The notes under the pieces were generated by a model, which did no database searches, was not told where the DNA came from, and was given only the letters and a program-made list of their open reading frames with translations. A stretch of 64,000 nt of DNA from Strongylocentrotus purpuratus (taxonomy: Eukaryota; Echinodermata; Echinoidea; Camarodonta; Strongylocentrotidae): assembly GCF_000002235.5 (NCBI RefSeq), contig NW_022145601.1, forward strand, positions 20,157,389-20,221,388, written 5' to 3'. Below, one piece after another: positions 47,303 through 59,899 of this stretch (the stretch's first letter is position 1; every line of letters begins with the position of its first letter). The translations under genes and the position numbers were made by a program.

Positions 47303-49020
47303 ATTGACATACGCAGACTAATCACTCCTATAAAAAAATTGTTAAAAGAAAATGTAAACTTTGTACGAATGCACGTGTTGCTTTTATCCTATGCCGCTTC
47401 ACTTTGGATTGTAAGCTTTAAAGTAATGCAAGCTTATTGTAAGCTTTAAATATACGTATATATAAATATATAAACATATATATATAAAGGCATACCACCG
47501 CGGTCCTTTTTCATATATCTGGACAAGCCTTAAATGCCAAACTGAAAGTAATTATGGGCTACACTGCGGTTTACCCTACAGTCATTGCGAAATTACCATA
47601 AATCTATAAAGTGTTATAAAGTGTCGTGAGCTTATGAGTAATTTATGTAATTAAAATCCAACATAATATATTGATGATATTATAATTGGTTTGCTATTCA
47701 CCATCATTTTCGTCTGAAAGTGTGTTTTCATTTCTTTAAACATAGATATCCATCAAAAGCAAACCTTAATCAAAGATGTGATTTAAACAAAGATTCAAAG
47801 TACCGCTACTAGTAATATTTTTCGGGGATGTTTGACGAACGTCATGGTTGCAATAAGTTGCGATAGGAACAACGAGATAGAAATTTAGAAAGCAAATTGT
47901 GTCCCTGGAAACCAAAGCGATACGTCTCTTTGTATTTTAGTCATGTCGTTTGGGTTTCAAATTCTTCAACATGGCAATATTCCCCTTGTGAACTTTACAC
48001 GTTTTTATAAGAAAATCAACAAAATTTATAGAAAACAGACACAAACTCTTTAAAACATTATACGATGATAATCATCCCTACGAACACCTCCATTATAAAT
48101 TTATATTGAAATTTGAATACTTGGTGTTATGGCCATGAAAGTAGAAAAGAATGCAAAACAGTACTTGGAACAAAGTTTTTTAAAGCATAAATACATAACA
48201 ATTTGCACATTGATAAACATAAGTATTGCAGAAGAATCAGCGGTGTATTAATTGTTTTTTTTTTCTTTCTTGGCAGCAAATGGCATGCCCCGAGTTCGTC
48301 ATACCTTAATTTACCCTAAAATATTCTGAAAATAAATCGTTATTGGAAACAGACAGTGGATGATACATTTGTAAATGGTATTATTAACCAACAACAGTGT
48401 GCAAAATGACTTGAAGGTTTTGCGTGCATGATTGGTCGATATGATAGCCTAAAGGTGGGTATGTCATATTGGCTTTCCGGTGATAAAAAATGCTCACAAA
48501 AGAAATGCCCTGAATAAAATGTTAGGCCGACCTCATTCATTCTCCGTGGCGGTTTTCAACAATGCGACAGAAAATAGATTAAAAAAGTAGAAATATGTCA
48601 AACTTGACGACGATGGAAATTCCCTTTCCCATTTGTCACATTTAAAGATAAAGGTGAGTTCTGGTAATGCCATTGCGTTGTGAAAGGAAAGGTGTGGAAT
48701 GGATCAGAAAAAGTTGATCATGTAGGATGTAAGTATTGGCGTGCACTGCAAGGTTCTGGAGTCATCAAAATCATAATAAATTTGGCCCAGTCTTGGTAAA
48801 GTAACAAGCACTGTACACAGAAAGATGTAAATGGGACTACACAAATGGTGTCGGGGTTAGTACTACCTGATTTTCCTATCTTTCTATGCTTATTACTCAG
48901 CCAGTATACATTTTCTTCCAAAATTGTTTGGCACATGACATTTATTTATAATCTTGAACATTCCGTGTAAGTTTTGTTTGATTCTGTGAGAATTCATTTT
49001 CTTTTTTTTTACCACTAGAA
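47303..49020. other. intergenic DNA, no gene seen
   Basis: AT-rich sequence without convincing open frames, RNA genes or repeat ends. Confidence 0.5.
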
Positions 49021-49063
49021 CTCAAGTTTATCTTTAATTCATCAACCTGTTTTGCTTCAGACG

Positions 49064-49452
49064 AGGTATGTAAAGAAGAGGAGAGGATGATTGTATCAGT
49101 TGGTATTAAATGTGATATACCGCTAGACAGCTATATCATCAGGGTAAATTATGCCGAGGAAAATGTCGTTGCCGAGTCACGCGACAAAACCGCGGCGGTA
49201 TTTTCTTATGATGACGTACGGTGTCATACGCTTCACAAATCTGTTTTTGTTTGGTTTATAACACAGAGCTCAGTGAATACGCGCAAGCCTTTGTTGCGCG
49301 CATTTGCCATTCATTTCCACGCAAATAACCGCGGCGGGTTATCTGAACAAGCCTTTATCGTCTGTTTGGCAACAGACGTCCATTCTATCTTGTTATCACG
49401 TTATTTAAACGGTTATCGATGGCATTGTACGCTCCTGTTACAATATCCTTAA
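49064..49452 (+). other. unassigned open frame or possible exon
   Basis: After an acceptor-like ttttgcttcag the frame reads EVCKEEERMIVSVGIKC and then about 105 more residues to a stop, crossing a CpG-rich stretch (49170-49340). No domain is recognised. The start faintly recalls Cys-containing galactose-binding lectin modules, but this is weak. Confidence 0.25.
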
Positions 49453-49680
49453 ATAGCGAAGACTGACACCGTCTTTACGGCAGGCAAATTACACCTCGTG
49501 TGCAACTGGCTTGTAGGGCCTTGTAATAACTTCACTTGAATGAAAGCAGAAAATCAGAGAATTCAAACAGAATGGCGAAAAATTCAAAGAGAATCAGCCC
49601 AATAAATAAGAAAGTTATGAATATTTGAAATCTAATAACATCAATAATATTGGGTTCTTGTATAGAGCTCATATCTGTTA

Positions 49681-50346
49681 TACCATGGACTTAATACGGA
49701 TGGACATTCAACGTGATTCTTTCTTTGATCCAATCATAGTCGCCGCCTTCTGACTATGTGCATCTTAATGAGAACATTCAGCTGTTTAAACAATAACGAC
49801 CGCGTAAGCATTTTCGGTCATTGACAAAGGAGCAGTTTCCCTCTCTTGGGTTTTGTTTGGATGGTGTGCTTTGTAAGAGTGTGTCTTAAATAAAAGCATC
49901 CTCAATGGGGAGCAGCAAAGTTGAAAGGCAGACGATTTTGGTGATATGAAATGTATTATTACTGATTCGCAAACTTTCGCACACACCTATGACCTTATAA
50001 AACAATTAGAAGGCCATGATCTTTATAAGCCCGGTGCGTTGTAACTCTGGAATATTATGAGGAAATAGGGGGAAACGGGATTTTAAATCACAACCAAAAA
50101 ATCCAAAAATAACCTCTTTCTGGTAATATCAACATGTTTTTCAAAAAAAAAAAATACATGTACAGTACACGGAACAACAATTTTCTATCTCCATGATTTA
50201 GGCGAGTATTTATCTTCTGCGCATGTAGGTAACCATGATGAGACCAAAGGAAAGAAACATGTACGGAATATTATTGAGACGACATTGACGGAGACACAAT
50301 GAATTCGTTAAGAAAACGATAAATGTCCATCCGTAATAGGTCCATA
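49681..50346. mobile_element. probable MITE
   Basis: atggacttaatacggatgga near the left end is mirrored by tccatccgtaataggtccat at the right end. The interior of about 610 bp is non-coding. Confidence 0.5.
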
Positions 50347-50915
50347 CTTAACACTCCTGGCGCTCCGCAATTATTACTCCGGCCTTAGCATGGCTGCCAT
50401 TACAGCGCTTTTGTATTTCAAGGAATTAATTCCTGCCAGGTAGGCCTAAATGAGACCATTACATCCAATTAATCCCAAAGTGGTAATTTCTTTGGTGGGT
50501 TGTGACGTAGTCGCTGATAATTGTCTTGTTTGTCGTGTACACAAATATAACTATGTTCTGTTTTTTAATGTCTTCACCCTTGGGGCGCTATACATATATC
50601 TTGGAGAGTTTATTGTTACAGTAACAGGTCCTTATAACATAAAAGTCTATCCCGAGTTATATTTTGTTGTAAGGAGGGCTTTTTAATGGGAAAGCTCTTT
50701 GCTGTTGCCGTTGTCGATCGGATATGACAAGCCCTTAAACATGTTTTCAATCATTACAAAACGATTTGTATTATTAATGCCTTTATCTTTAAACATGGGT
50801 TTTATGCATACAAATTTACATGTCTCCACAGCTATTATCTTATAGTATGTTTCATTCTACCTTACAATATGACAATCTCAGTTGCCAGGGAACTAATGTT
50901 CCGCTTAATACAACT

Positions 50916-51084
50916 TACATGTACAAATTCTCTCCCCCTATTCCTTATAAAATTTCTCTCTTTCTCTCTTTCATTGTGCATTGTTTACATAATGATTGTT
51001 TACAAACATGTACAAATTCTCTCCCCCTTTTCCTTATAAAATTTCTCTCTTTCTCTCTTTCATTGTGCATTGTTTACATAATGA
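50916..51084 (+). repeat. 88-bp tandem duplication
   Basis: Two adjacent copies of acatgtacaaattctctccc...cattgtgcattgtttacataatga start at about 50917 and 51005 and differ at only a few bases. Confidence 0.85.
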
Positions 51085-52089
51085 TTTACTTAAGAGAAGG
51101 ACGTCAGTTCAAGCTTTTTCTATGACGACCATTTTTTTAATAACCATTTTGGGTATTGGAACAAATGAAAATGTTTTCCGGATCTGGATTACAGTAACAT
51201 TACCATCAGCTAATTTGAAATGCCTATATACGTATAGTGATAACAAGTTTCAAACATTCATAATTTTCTTTTTTGGGGTCAGATTTCGTTCAAACTTTCA
51301 CCAGTATGCTTCTTTGATTTTGTTTTTAAACAGATGTTTGCTATTATAATTGGATTTCCATCTAATTTGTGTTACATAATTTAACAATCTTTCGATTCCA
51401 TACAATGTATACAAAAATGTGCACTACAGAGGAAGGGGGGGGGGAGGAGGCAGTGATAAAGGAAATTTTAATGTCTGAATCGAGGCGGGTGTTTCCACCG
51501 CGGGAGCCCCCTATAATTTGCAAATCATGAGATAATGTGTATTCAACAAAATGTCCTCCTCTTGCTGCGAAAATGTCCCTTTTGTGATAAAGAGGGGACC
51601 CCTCCCTTTGAATGTGAAATACGATTACTTTCGCAAATTCATTTGCGTTAAAACACTGTCTTCTTCCTTTGATGACAACGACAGATAAACAAAAACAGAA
51701 ACCCACAAAATAACTCAACCCATCCCCACAAAAAAGTAAACATTTCGATGACGAATATGAAAGCAGAAAATGTCCTCTGCTCCTAACCTTTTCCCTATCC
51801 TGAAAATACACGTGGGTCTATGGTCAATTTACTGTGATGTGAAATCAATCGTACTTTGTTTCTTGCGAAGATTGTACAATGTAATGTTCGGGAAACAGTT
51901 CTTAACCTTTCAATTATTATGCTTTATGGACAACAATTATCATAATCCATCTCACCACTTAGAACGCACTTGTTTGATTGTTCATTCATCTATTCATGAT
52001 TTATTATACAACTGATGAAGCGCAGCCGATGGCTGTATTTGCTCACAACTTACAAATTATGCGCGATATATTCAATATTGGATGATTGT

Positions 52090-52110
52090 ATCTCTCTCTC
52101 TCTCTCTCGA

Positions 52111-52148
<38 letters not shown>

Positions 52149-52186
52149 ATTCGCATTCACTTTCTATCCCCACTCAATCCCTCTCT

Positions 52187-52217
<31 letters not shown>

Positions 52218-52225
52218 ACATACAG
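52090..52225. repeat. (CT)n microsatellite
   Basis: TC/CT tracts at 52090-52150 and 52180-52218 are separated by unique sequence. A G run follows at about 52293. Confidence 0.88.
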
Positions 52226-52737
52226 CAATAAACACACCCACACCTTCTCTTATCGTCTATCCATCTCTCGTTATCCTTATTTTGCCCTTCTCGGGGGGGG
52301 GGGGGGGGGAGATAATATTATTTTAATTTACACAAATAATTATACGCCGATGCTCTCAATTTTGTTACAATTTGCCTGTTTTATATACCACTTGTTCTGA
52401 ATGCATCTGTGTTCGTGCATGTATTAAAGAAGAGACTCGTAATTACTGGGGCCCTTGGGGAATCGTATAATTAAATCTGTTGAGTATTACTGAGTGTATA
52501 ATATATTCAGGCACTTCTCCTTGTCATCTGATTACCGTATTTTCTCTTCCTCTGATCGGTTGATAGTATGTTAGCTTGTATTCATATTCCATGCAAAATT
52601 AACGAAGCATATTACATTTTACAAAACATTTCTCTCTCTGAATCCCCATCTTATCTTATTTCTGTCTCCTCTCCCCTATATATACCTCTCTCTCTCAATC
52701 TCCCCCCTCTCGCTATATATATATATATATATATATA

Positions 52738-52937
52738 CCGTGTGAGTCAAAAAAAAAGTTTGCACCTAGATAATTCAATATCATCCAAGCGTGATCACAT
52801 ACCACAATCAAAAATGATGCCAAATGATTTGGGATAAAACACTCTTTCATAAGATGTATAATAATTAATTTTTCATAGATGATTTTTAAAATAATTATCC
52901 ATTTTCTAGGTGTTAACTTTTTTTCTGACTCACACTG
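52738..52937. mobile_element. mariner-like MITE, 200 bp
   Basis: Ends ccgtgtgagtcaaaaaaaaa and ttttttctgactcacactg form imperfect inverted repeats of about 30 bp. TA flanks both sides (52736-52737 and 52938-52939). Confidence 0.7.
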
Positions 52938-53084
52938 TATATATTCATGTATATCTGTATTTTACTAAAAAGCGTCATTAGACAGACATTTAGAATGAAA
53001 AAACCAGTCATTAAGTAGACATTGTCATTGTCATTAGGAGGACAATTTCGTGTCCTCTTATGCCTAGGTCATATATAAACCGGG

Positions 53085-54750
53085 CCCGTACGATTTTCCC
53101 TACCCGGCGGCTTGCCGTGGATTTAGAGCCCGTACGGGAACTGTCCGATTTTCATTTCTTCGGCATGTGTGGTCACATATTCTGCGGCGCCCGGGAGGTG
53201 CCCGGAGAAAATTGGTCGAGTGAAATGCAAGGCGCCCGTAAAGGTGCCGGCCGAGTGACGGCCGGTAACCTTACGGGCTCCGTTCGATGAGCAGGTGTAC
53301 CGATAGCTCCCGGAAGGTGCCCTGCCGGGGCCCGGACGTGGTCCTCAAGGCGCCCGGCCGGGTGCCATGCGGTGCACTGAACTACAGAGTGAGTCAGAAA
53401 AAATGTCCCACTTTTTAAAAGTTGTGTTGTTTGAAGTATGAATATTTATTCATGGGTTTCATGATATATCTTGATAGAGTTATCATCCCAGTACATTTAG
53501 GTACCATTTTCATTTGAATATCTGCATGCATCACTGAATATCAGACAATCTTTACAAGACTGCCAGATCTCACTTGCGCCAAGTTACCCGGTGAGGAATA
53601 AAACAGTGCATTGAACAAAGACAGTCAGACACGCGCACACGCACACACACCCACACACACATACACACACACGCACACAAAACGCACACACAACACACAC
53701 GCGGTGACAATTGTTTCATAATTACCCCCTTTTCTGATTGAGCATTGATTTTTATCAAGATCGCTGAATGTTTAAGTGGCATAACCCTAAAAATCTTTCC
53801 CTTTTGTACACATTCACTACCACCATCATGTCATTATCATCATCATCATTTTCATCATCTTAATCTTCATCATCATCATCGTCATCATTATCATCATCAT
53901 CATCATTATCATCATCATCATCATCATCATGAAGCCCAACATCTGCCAATACGCACCAAGAGGACAGCGGCCACTCAACTTTTCGTACGATAAGAAGAAT
54001 TCCCGACTAAAAGTAACAGTTTGGGTGGGCCTTGCCGGTAATGGAATGCTCATTTGTGTGCATGTGCCTGTGCATGTCTTGTAAAGATTGTCTGATGTTC
54101 AGTCATGCATACAGAGATTCAAATGAAAATGGTACCTAAATGTACTGGGAGGATAACTCTATCAAGACATATCATGAAACTCATGATTATTATTCATACT
54201 TCAAACAATACAACTTTTAAAAAGTGGGACATTATTTCTGACTCACTCTGTGTCCTCTGGTATCCGCACCTCCTGTATTTAAAAATGCGTTGTACATTTC
54301 GAGATGCCGCCGTGAGGGACCCGCACGGGCAATATTCATTTTAAATGGCCGCCGGACGGCAGACGCCTGTTGTTGTGCATATCACCCGGGGCTCTTGAGG
54401 ATCCCGTGAAGGAGCCGTAGGGTACACGTACGGAACCCTTGAGCACCGCAAGGCGCCCGTAAACATTTTCATGAGAATTAACCCCCTAAATCGTGAGGGG
54501 CCCGTCCGGGCACAATCCGGAGCTCGCATGGGACCCGAAAGGTGCCCTAAGGGTCCTTTACGGGCTTTCTACGGCCTAACGGTCAGATAAAAACGCCGGG
54601 AGAATTGGGAGCAGCCAACTCAGCACCACGGCGCCCGTACGACTTCAAAAACTGTCCCGGCGCCCGTAGGAACTTTACGGAAACTGGCCGGACACCGGCC
54701 GAAATTTCCCAAAATGTCTGTTTTTACTCGCCGTACGGGCCCCGGAGTGT
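53085..54750. repeat. CpG-rich repeat element split by a mariner-like insertion
   Basis: 53085-53380 and 54253-54750 are rich in gcgcccgta, cccgtacggg and ggtgcccg words. The outer ends cgggcccgtacg and ccgtacgggccccgg are roughly inverted. The two halves are separated by the AT-rich element at 53385-54250. Confidence 0.6.
53385..54250. mobile_element. mariner-like non-autonomous element, 866 bp
   Basis: Ends cagagtgagtcagaaaaaat and the reverse complement with one change begin terminal repeats of about 185 bp, matched as far in as agacaatctttacaaga. TA precedes the left end; the right flank is TG, so one duplication copy may have mutated. (CA)n at 53630-53702 and (ATC)n at 53820-53932 sit between the arms. 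There is no transposase frame. Confidence 0.72.
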
Positions 54751-54769
54751 ATATGTGCTCATCCAAGTT

Positions 54770-55215
54770 TAAAAAGGGGTAGTTATTAAAAGGAGAAGGG
54801 GCACTTCTTACAAAGGAAAAAAGGGGCAGTTGTCAAAGTAAAAGGAGCACCTCTCAGTTTTGAATATGGCAATTATCAGAGGGGAAGGGGGCACTTATCA
54901 AAAGTGAAAAGGGGCACTTCTCGTACCTGAAAAGAGGCACTTACTAGAGATTAAAAAGGGCACTTATTCAAGATAATTTCAAGATTTATGAGAATGAAAA
55001 ATGGACACTTATTGCAAAGGAAAATAGGAACATGCCGAAGGAAAAGGGGCACGTGTCAAAAATAAAAAGGGCACTCGTAAGAGGTGAAAAGGGGGAATGG
55101 GCACTTTTATTAAGTAATAGGGGCACTTTTCCTGTGTAAAAGGGGCACTTCTTACAAAATAAAAGGGGCACTTTTCCTATGTAAAAAGGGGCACTTTTGG
55201 GGTATCTGAAAAGGT
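54770..55215 (+). repeat. minisatellite of AAAAGGGGCACTT units
   Basis: About fifteen degenerate units of roughly 25-35 bp share aaaaggggcacttnt. A C run follows at about 55229. Confidence 0.8.
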
Positions 55216-55259
55216 GGGGGGCACTGTGCCCCCCCCCCCCTCTGCCCCCCGGAGGGCCA

Positions 55260-56100
55260 CCTCTGCCCAGGAATGTAAATGGCAGGCCAAAAAATCAACG
55301 AATTAAACAAAAAAGTGGTGTTTAAGATTTGTTTATGATCATGTTGTGTAACATATATTTTGGCACTGGCCTAGCTGTGAGTCCAAGATTAAGTACGATT
55401 TGGAAAATTGAATACCAGACAAAATTTGTCATAAACATCATCCGAACTCACCATACCTTAGCGTTATGTCACGGCAATGAAAATCCTTCTTTTAAAAGGC
55501 CATGAAAAATTTGGTTTGCTTTTTCCGAAGTTACTCACGTCAACCCATGTGTTCCGTTGTTACCTTTAGAGATACTAGTGAAAGATCAATTTAGCACTCA
55601 GAAACGTCGGGTTATGTGCTCCATTAAACTTTAGAGACCCTAGTGAAAGGTCAACTAAGTTCCCAGAAATGCCAGATGAAATATACCATATTACGCTTAA
55701 TCCTATACCAGAAAAGGCTTGTATATCTCTTAGTCTGGGCCTTAATGTGAATCTGAAAACAATAATTTATAAAAATTACTATTCCTTCCACGCATTGACA
55801 TTTTCTGACCTTTATAGGGTCTACTTCTAAATGCTAATCTGGTATCGTTTCATCTTTATCTACTAATGAAACTTGCTCATCAAATTCTCAGGCATAGTAT
55901 TTTAATGCATATGTAATTAATCGGAAAACGTGTTTAAAAAAAGAATAACACCAAAAGTGCGGACATATTGACATCGAGGTCAAAATGTCAGGCTTGTAAA
56001 TATGTCCATTCCTCATGTATATTCTTATTTCGTGGGTTGTACGACCCGTGTTCCTGCGACGAAATGCTCCATCGGTACACTAATACACTCTAAAAACAAC
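55260..56100. other. intergenic DNA, no gene seen
   Basis: No open frame with recognisable content or repeat boundary was found. Duplicated phrases (ctagtgaaaggtcaa and ctagtgaaagatcaa) hint at a decayed repeat near 55575 and 55630. Confidence 0.45.
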
Positions 56101-56340
56101 TTGCTTTCAAAAGATGCAGAAAAACAGGAGAAACAGAGCAAAACGGTTTGAGGAAAATCGGATCACTAAATAAGTTATGATTCTTTTTTAGAGTATGAAC
56201 AATGAATATCACTACACAATTTGCAAAATCGGTTATCAGTTGGTGACGTCATTGTATCACTATTTATCAATTGCTTTATATATTTTTATCCCATTATTTT
56301 CCCTTTTCATCCCCAAGAACTTAATGTCCCCAAGCCTTTG
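56100..56340 (+). repeat. single arm of the 17-kb foldback family
   Basis: gaggaaaatcggatcactaa and tggtgacgtcattgtatcac match the left arm of the 16975-17775 element in order. Confidence 0.5.
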
Positions 56341-56647
56341 CCCAGGTTATATGGTAATTATCATATTGCATGCAGGGCATTTCGCAATCTTTTATTAAAT
56401 TGCTAGTTTGGCGGTGTGATTTAATGTATCGCATGGCATTTAGTGGCTTGATTTCAATATTATTTATTTCCGAATTAATTCAAGACGGACAGAGTTATCT
56501 TTTTGTAAATGAAAACAATCACATATCGCCCCGTGCAAAAATCACAAAAGATTTCTGTGAAATAAATATTTATTGAGCGTAGGGCCTATATAAGATCAAT
56601 CGTATACCTTGTCTTGGATAACCTCGGGTAGACTCAAAGTGTAAATC

Positions 56648-56993
56648 CAGGTGGGAGTTTCACAAAGATCCTACGTTGAACTTATCTTTAAGTTGGACCT
56701 CAAAGTTATGGAAAGCCGTTAGCATCTGTTAAATATTTTGTAACAGTTATTTTAAGAGGCATAAAATGTTGATTCAAATCATTCATAATTTTCTATTATC
56801 AAGGAGATTTCATGTTCTTGATGTGGAATTTATAAAAAGTCCAGAATACTTGAACTTTCGCTTTTGAATATATTTTATTTTAGGGCTACAAATGGCTCTC
56901 CATAATATTTAAGCCCAACTTAGAGTGAAGTGTTAGTAGTAACATATCTCTATGGTTAAGTTCGACTTAGGATCTTTGTGAAACACCCCCTGG
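56648..56993. mobile_element. MITE with GTGTTTCACAAAGATC ends, copy 4
   Basis: An element of about 346 bp with ends gtttcacaaagatccta and aggatctttgtgaaacaccc. Its interior closely follows the copy at 10932-11246 (ggcataaaatgttgattcaa in both). Confidence 0.75.
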
Positions 56994-57049
56994 TGTATTG
57001 TCTGCGTATAGAAATAGTGTGAGAAAGCTAAGATTGCATTGTATACATC

Positions 57050-57520
57050 ATCGTTTCTTTTTCTTCGTTTTCTTCTCCATCTTCTTCTTCTTCTCATTCT
57101 TCTTCTTCTTCTTCCCATTCTTTTCCTTCTTCTTCCTCTTTTTTTCTTCTTCTTCCCATGGCTTTTCCTTCTTCTTCTCATTCTTCTTCTTCTCATTCTT
57201 CTTCTTCTTCTTCTTCTTCTGCTTCTCATTCTTCTTCTTCTTCTCATTCTTCTTCTTCTTCTTATTTTCCTTCTTATTTTTCTTCTTTTTCTTCTTCTTC
57301 TCATTCTTCTTTTTCTTCTTCTTCTTCTTCTTCTTCTTCTTCTTCTTTTTATTCTTCTTCTTCTCTTCTTCTTCCTCCTCTTCTTCTTCTTCCTCTTCTT
57401 CACTTTCTTCTTCTTTTTCTTCTTCTTCTTCATCTTCTTCTTCTTCTTTTTCTTCTTCTTCTTCTCTTCTTCTTCCTCCTCTTCTTCTTCTTCTTCCTCT
57501 TCTTCATTTTCTTCTACCTG
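57050..57520 (+). repeat. long TTC/CTT trinucleotide tract
   Basis: About 470 bp of near-pure pyrimidine, mostly TTC repeats with interspersed ttctcattc. The long Ser/Phe/Leu and Arg/Lys frames on both strands are artefacts of this tract. Confidence 0.95.
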
Positions 57521-57909
57521 ACTACCTCCTCCTACTACTCCGTGTAATGTTGAAGTTCAACAGCACCGACCACCGACCTGCTATCATCAAATTAGCAAAC
57601 CTACATTAATTTTGTATCAGAGTATGATTATTTGAAAAGATTATGAATCGGGTCAACCGGCAAATGTATGTACGTTTTTTCCTACTTGTATTTATTTCAT
57701 CTTTTTAAATGTAATTTTATCTTTCTTCATTTCTAGAGTACCAATTACGTTCGCCGTAGCCCCACTACGCTATGGCTGTATGAATGATAACAGAAAATGA
57801 TTTAACATGTTTGCAGTGCTGTTGTCACATGACACACAAGGTATATAATCAAACATTGCTCCTGTCCACCAACGAATATTTGGGGGTCATTTTATATAAC
57901 TGTTTATTA

Positions 57910-58159
57910 TGGTGGCTCCTAAGGGACACGCAGACGCAAAATTTGACGTATACCTATGCAACAAATTTGTGGATTATCACGTCAAAGACGTGAAAATCCA
58001 CAAATTTGACGTATACTTATGCAGCAAATTTGTGGATTTTTACGTCAAAGACGTGAAAATCCTGAAGGGACAGGCAGCCATTGAGTACAGAAAAACGAAA
58101 AAATTACCAAGCAAAGGTATACGTCAATTTTGCGTTTGCGTGTCCATTAGAAGCCACCA
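57910..58159. mobile_element. TA-flanked MITE with internal 63-bp tandem duplication
   Basis: Ends tggtggctcctaagggacac and gtgtccattagaagccacca are inverted repeats continuing through gcgcaaaat-like sequence and tgacgtatacc. TA lies outside both ends. Two 63-bp units start at 57941 and 58004, each with cacgtcaaagacgtg or tacgtcaaagacgtg. Confidence 0.75.
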
Positions 58160-58199
58160 TAGTTTATCCTCTGAACATGAATCCAATAAATAGCCAGAA

Positions 58200-59600
58200 G
58201 TTATAATATGCAAGTATAAACATTTGGGAAGGGGGGGGGGTATTGCAAATTTGGCTCAATCTCTTTCCGAGTTTTAGCATTAAACTGATGTTAAATGAAT
58301 GAGGAATAGAAATGTAAACGGCTAAAGCAAAAGACCGTTAACATTTCACACATAACGTTCCTTCATGAAATAGAATAAAAGGAATTGTTAGATTTAATCT
58401 GTTGGGATTTAAGACATTTTTTTAAAAATAGAATTACATGTGTTTGAAAAGTGAGTTAAAGAGTTATATTGAGCATAGGATGTACAGGACTGAAGAACCA
58501 GTTTGCTTTAAAAAAACCGTTGCCATAGCGATAAACGATAATGACTGTTTCTGGGCGTAGCTTAATGAGCATGGCTGTTATAAAAACAGATCGTTAAAAC
58601 CCGAAGTTTGTTAGTGAAATCTGATTTAATGGCGCATTATAGATAGTGTATAAATTATGTTATGGCAGTTCGCGAATGGGGCATTATCTAGGTTGGTTGA
58701 TCTAGGGGGTTCGATTGAGGACATAAATACATAAAGACACAAAACGTGCACGGCATCATTAACACACATATCAAAAGCGAATAAGCTACTTTGATTTACA
58801 ATGTCTCTGACAAACAATTTCAAAATGTAGATTTAATCCGTATAAGACTTGTACACGATTTCCAAAAGTGGTAAGATTAGGCGTAACTTCATGCATAATT
58901 CAATCGCATGGCTTTAGGAGCCTTTTGAATTATTCAGAGATACTTTTTGAAGCATTGGCGTAGCCAGGATTTCATAGAAAGTGGATTGGGCATCAGAGTT
59001 CCTTATGTCGTTAATTTTGTTTAGATAATATGAATGTCGTTATTAGGTTGGGGCTTATTGGAACCTTTCAATTGTGTTCCAATTTTGATAAAAAGCGATG
59101 GATACGGAGAATTCTACAAAATTTCGAACGGTCCGCTTTGCATCTATCAACGCCAATATCACTAAGAATAAACGATATTTATCTTGATTGAAAAGACTTA
59201 AACATGCGTTTTCGCTCGAAAATTGTATACTTTATTGAAACATTTGGGCAATAAAAATCGATCAGTTTTAGTAAAGCTGTTTTACATCATGCATGGTCCC
59301 GATCAAAGGGCATGAACACATTAAAATATTTATAAATACGTGCAAAATAGGAAATAAAGGACAATCGCATTGGATCAAGGAATATGATAATTAAGGCTCT
59401 CAAGACAAACACCCATATCATTATATGACACGTTAGGGGAACACGAGGATATAAGAGGAGAGACAAGGTTGGAAAAGCTTGAGCTGACGAACATGTCATG
59501 AGCTAAGATTGATACCATGTTCATACAATATGCATGTGTAAACAGTGTATAATGGAAAGCCAGTGGCCAATAACAAAATAAAAGAGAGAACGAGTGGTGT
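58200..59600. other. intergenic DNA, no gene seen
   Basis: AT-rich sequence with one G run near 58232. No supported exon. Confidence 0.5.
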
Positions 59601-59635
59601 GTGCGCGTGTGTGTGTTTAGGTATGTTTGAATTAG

Positions 59636-59705
59636 ATAGAGGGAGAGAGAGAGAGAGAGGGGCGGAGGGGAGGGAGATAGACGGAGAGAGAGAGAGAGAG
59701 ACAGG

Positions 59706-59737
<32 letters not shown>

Positions 59738-59785
59738 CGGAGATAGAGGAAATAAAGGGGGAGGGAGAAGTGGAGGGTGGAGACA
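59636..59785. repeat. (GA)n tract
   Basis: Imperfect GA repeats; the open frames on both strands here are low-complexity. Confidence 0.88.
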
Positions 59786-59899
59786 CCTTATGTATAAAAA
59801 CCTGTATCGACACCCATGCCCGAAATATTCTTCAACGAATTAGCGGTCACCGTGATCACGCTCATGCCCATTGCCGAGGTTACAACCAACCAATTATCT

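Noticed and set aside
56933..57609. Long frames rich in Lys/Arg or Phe/Ser/Leu on both strands
   Set aside because: They are translations of the TTC/GAA tract and have no start context, domain or non-repetitive core.
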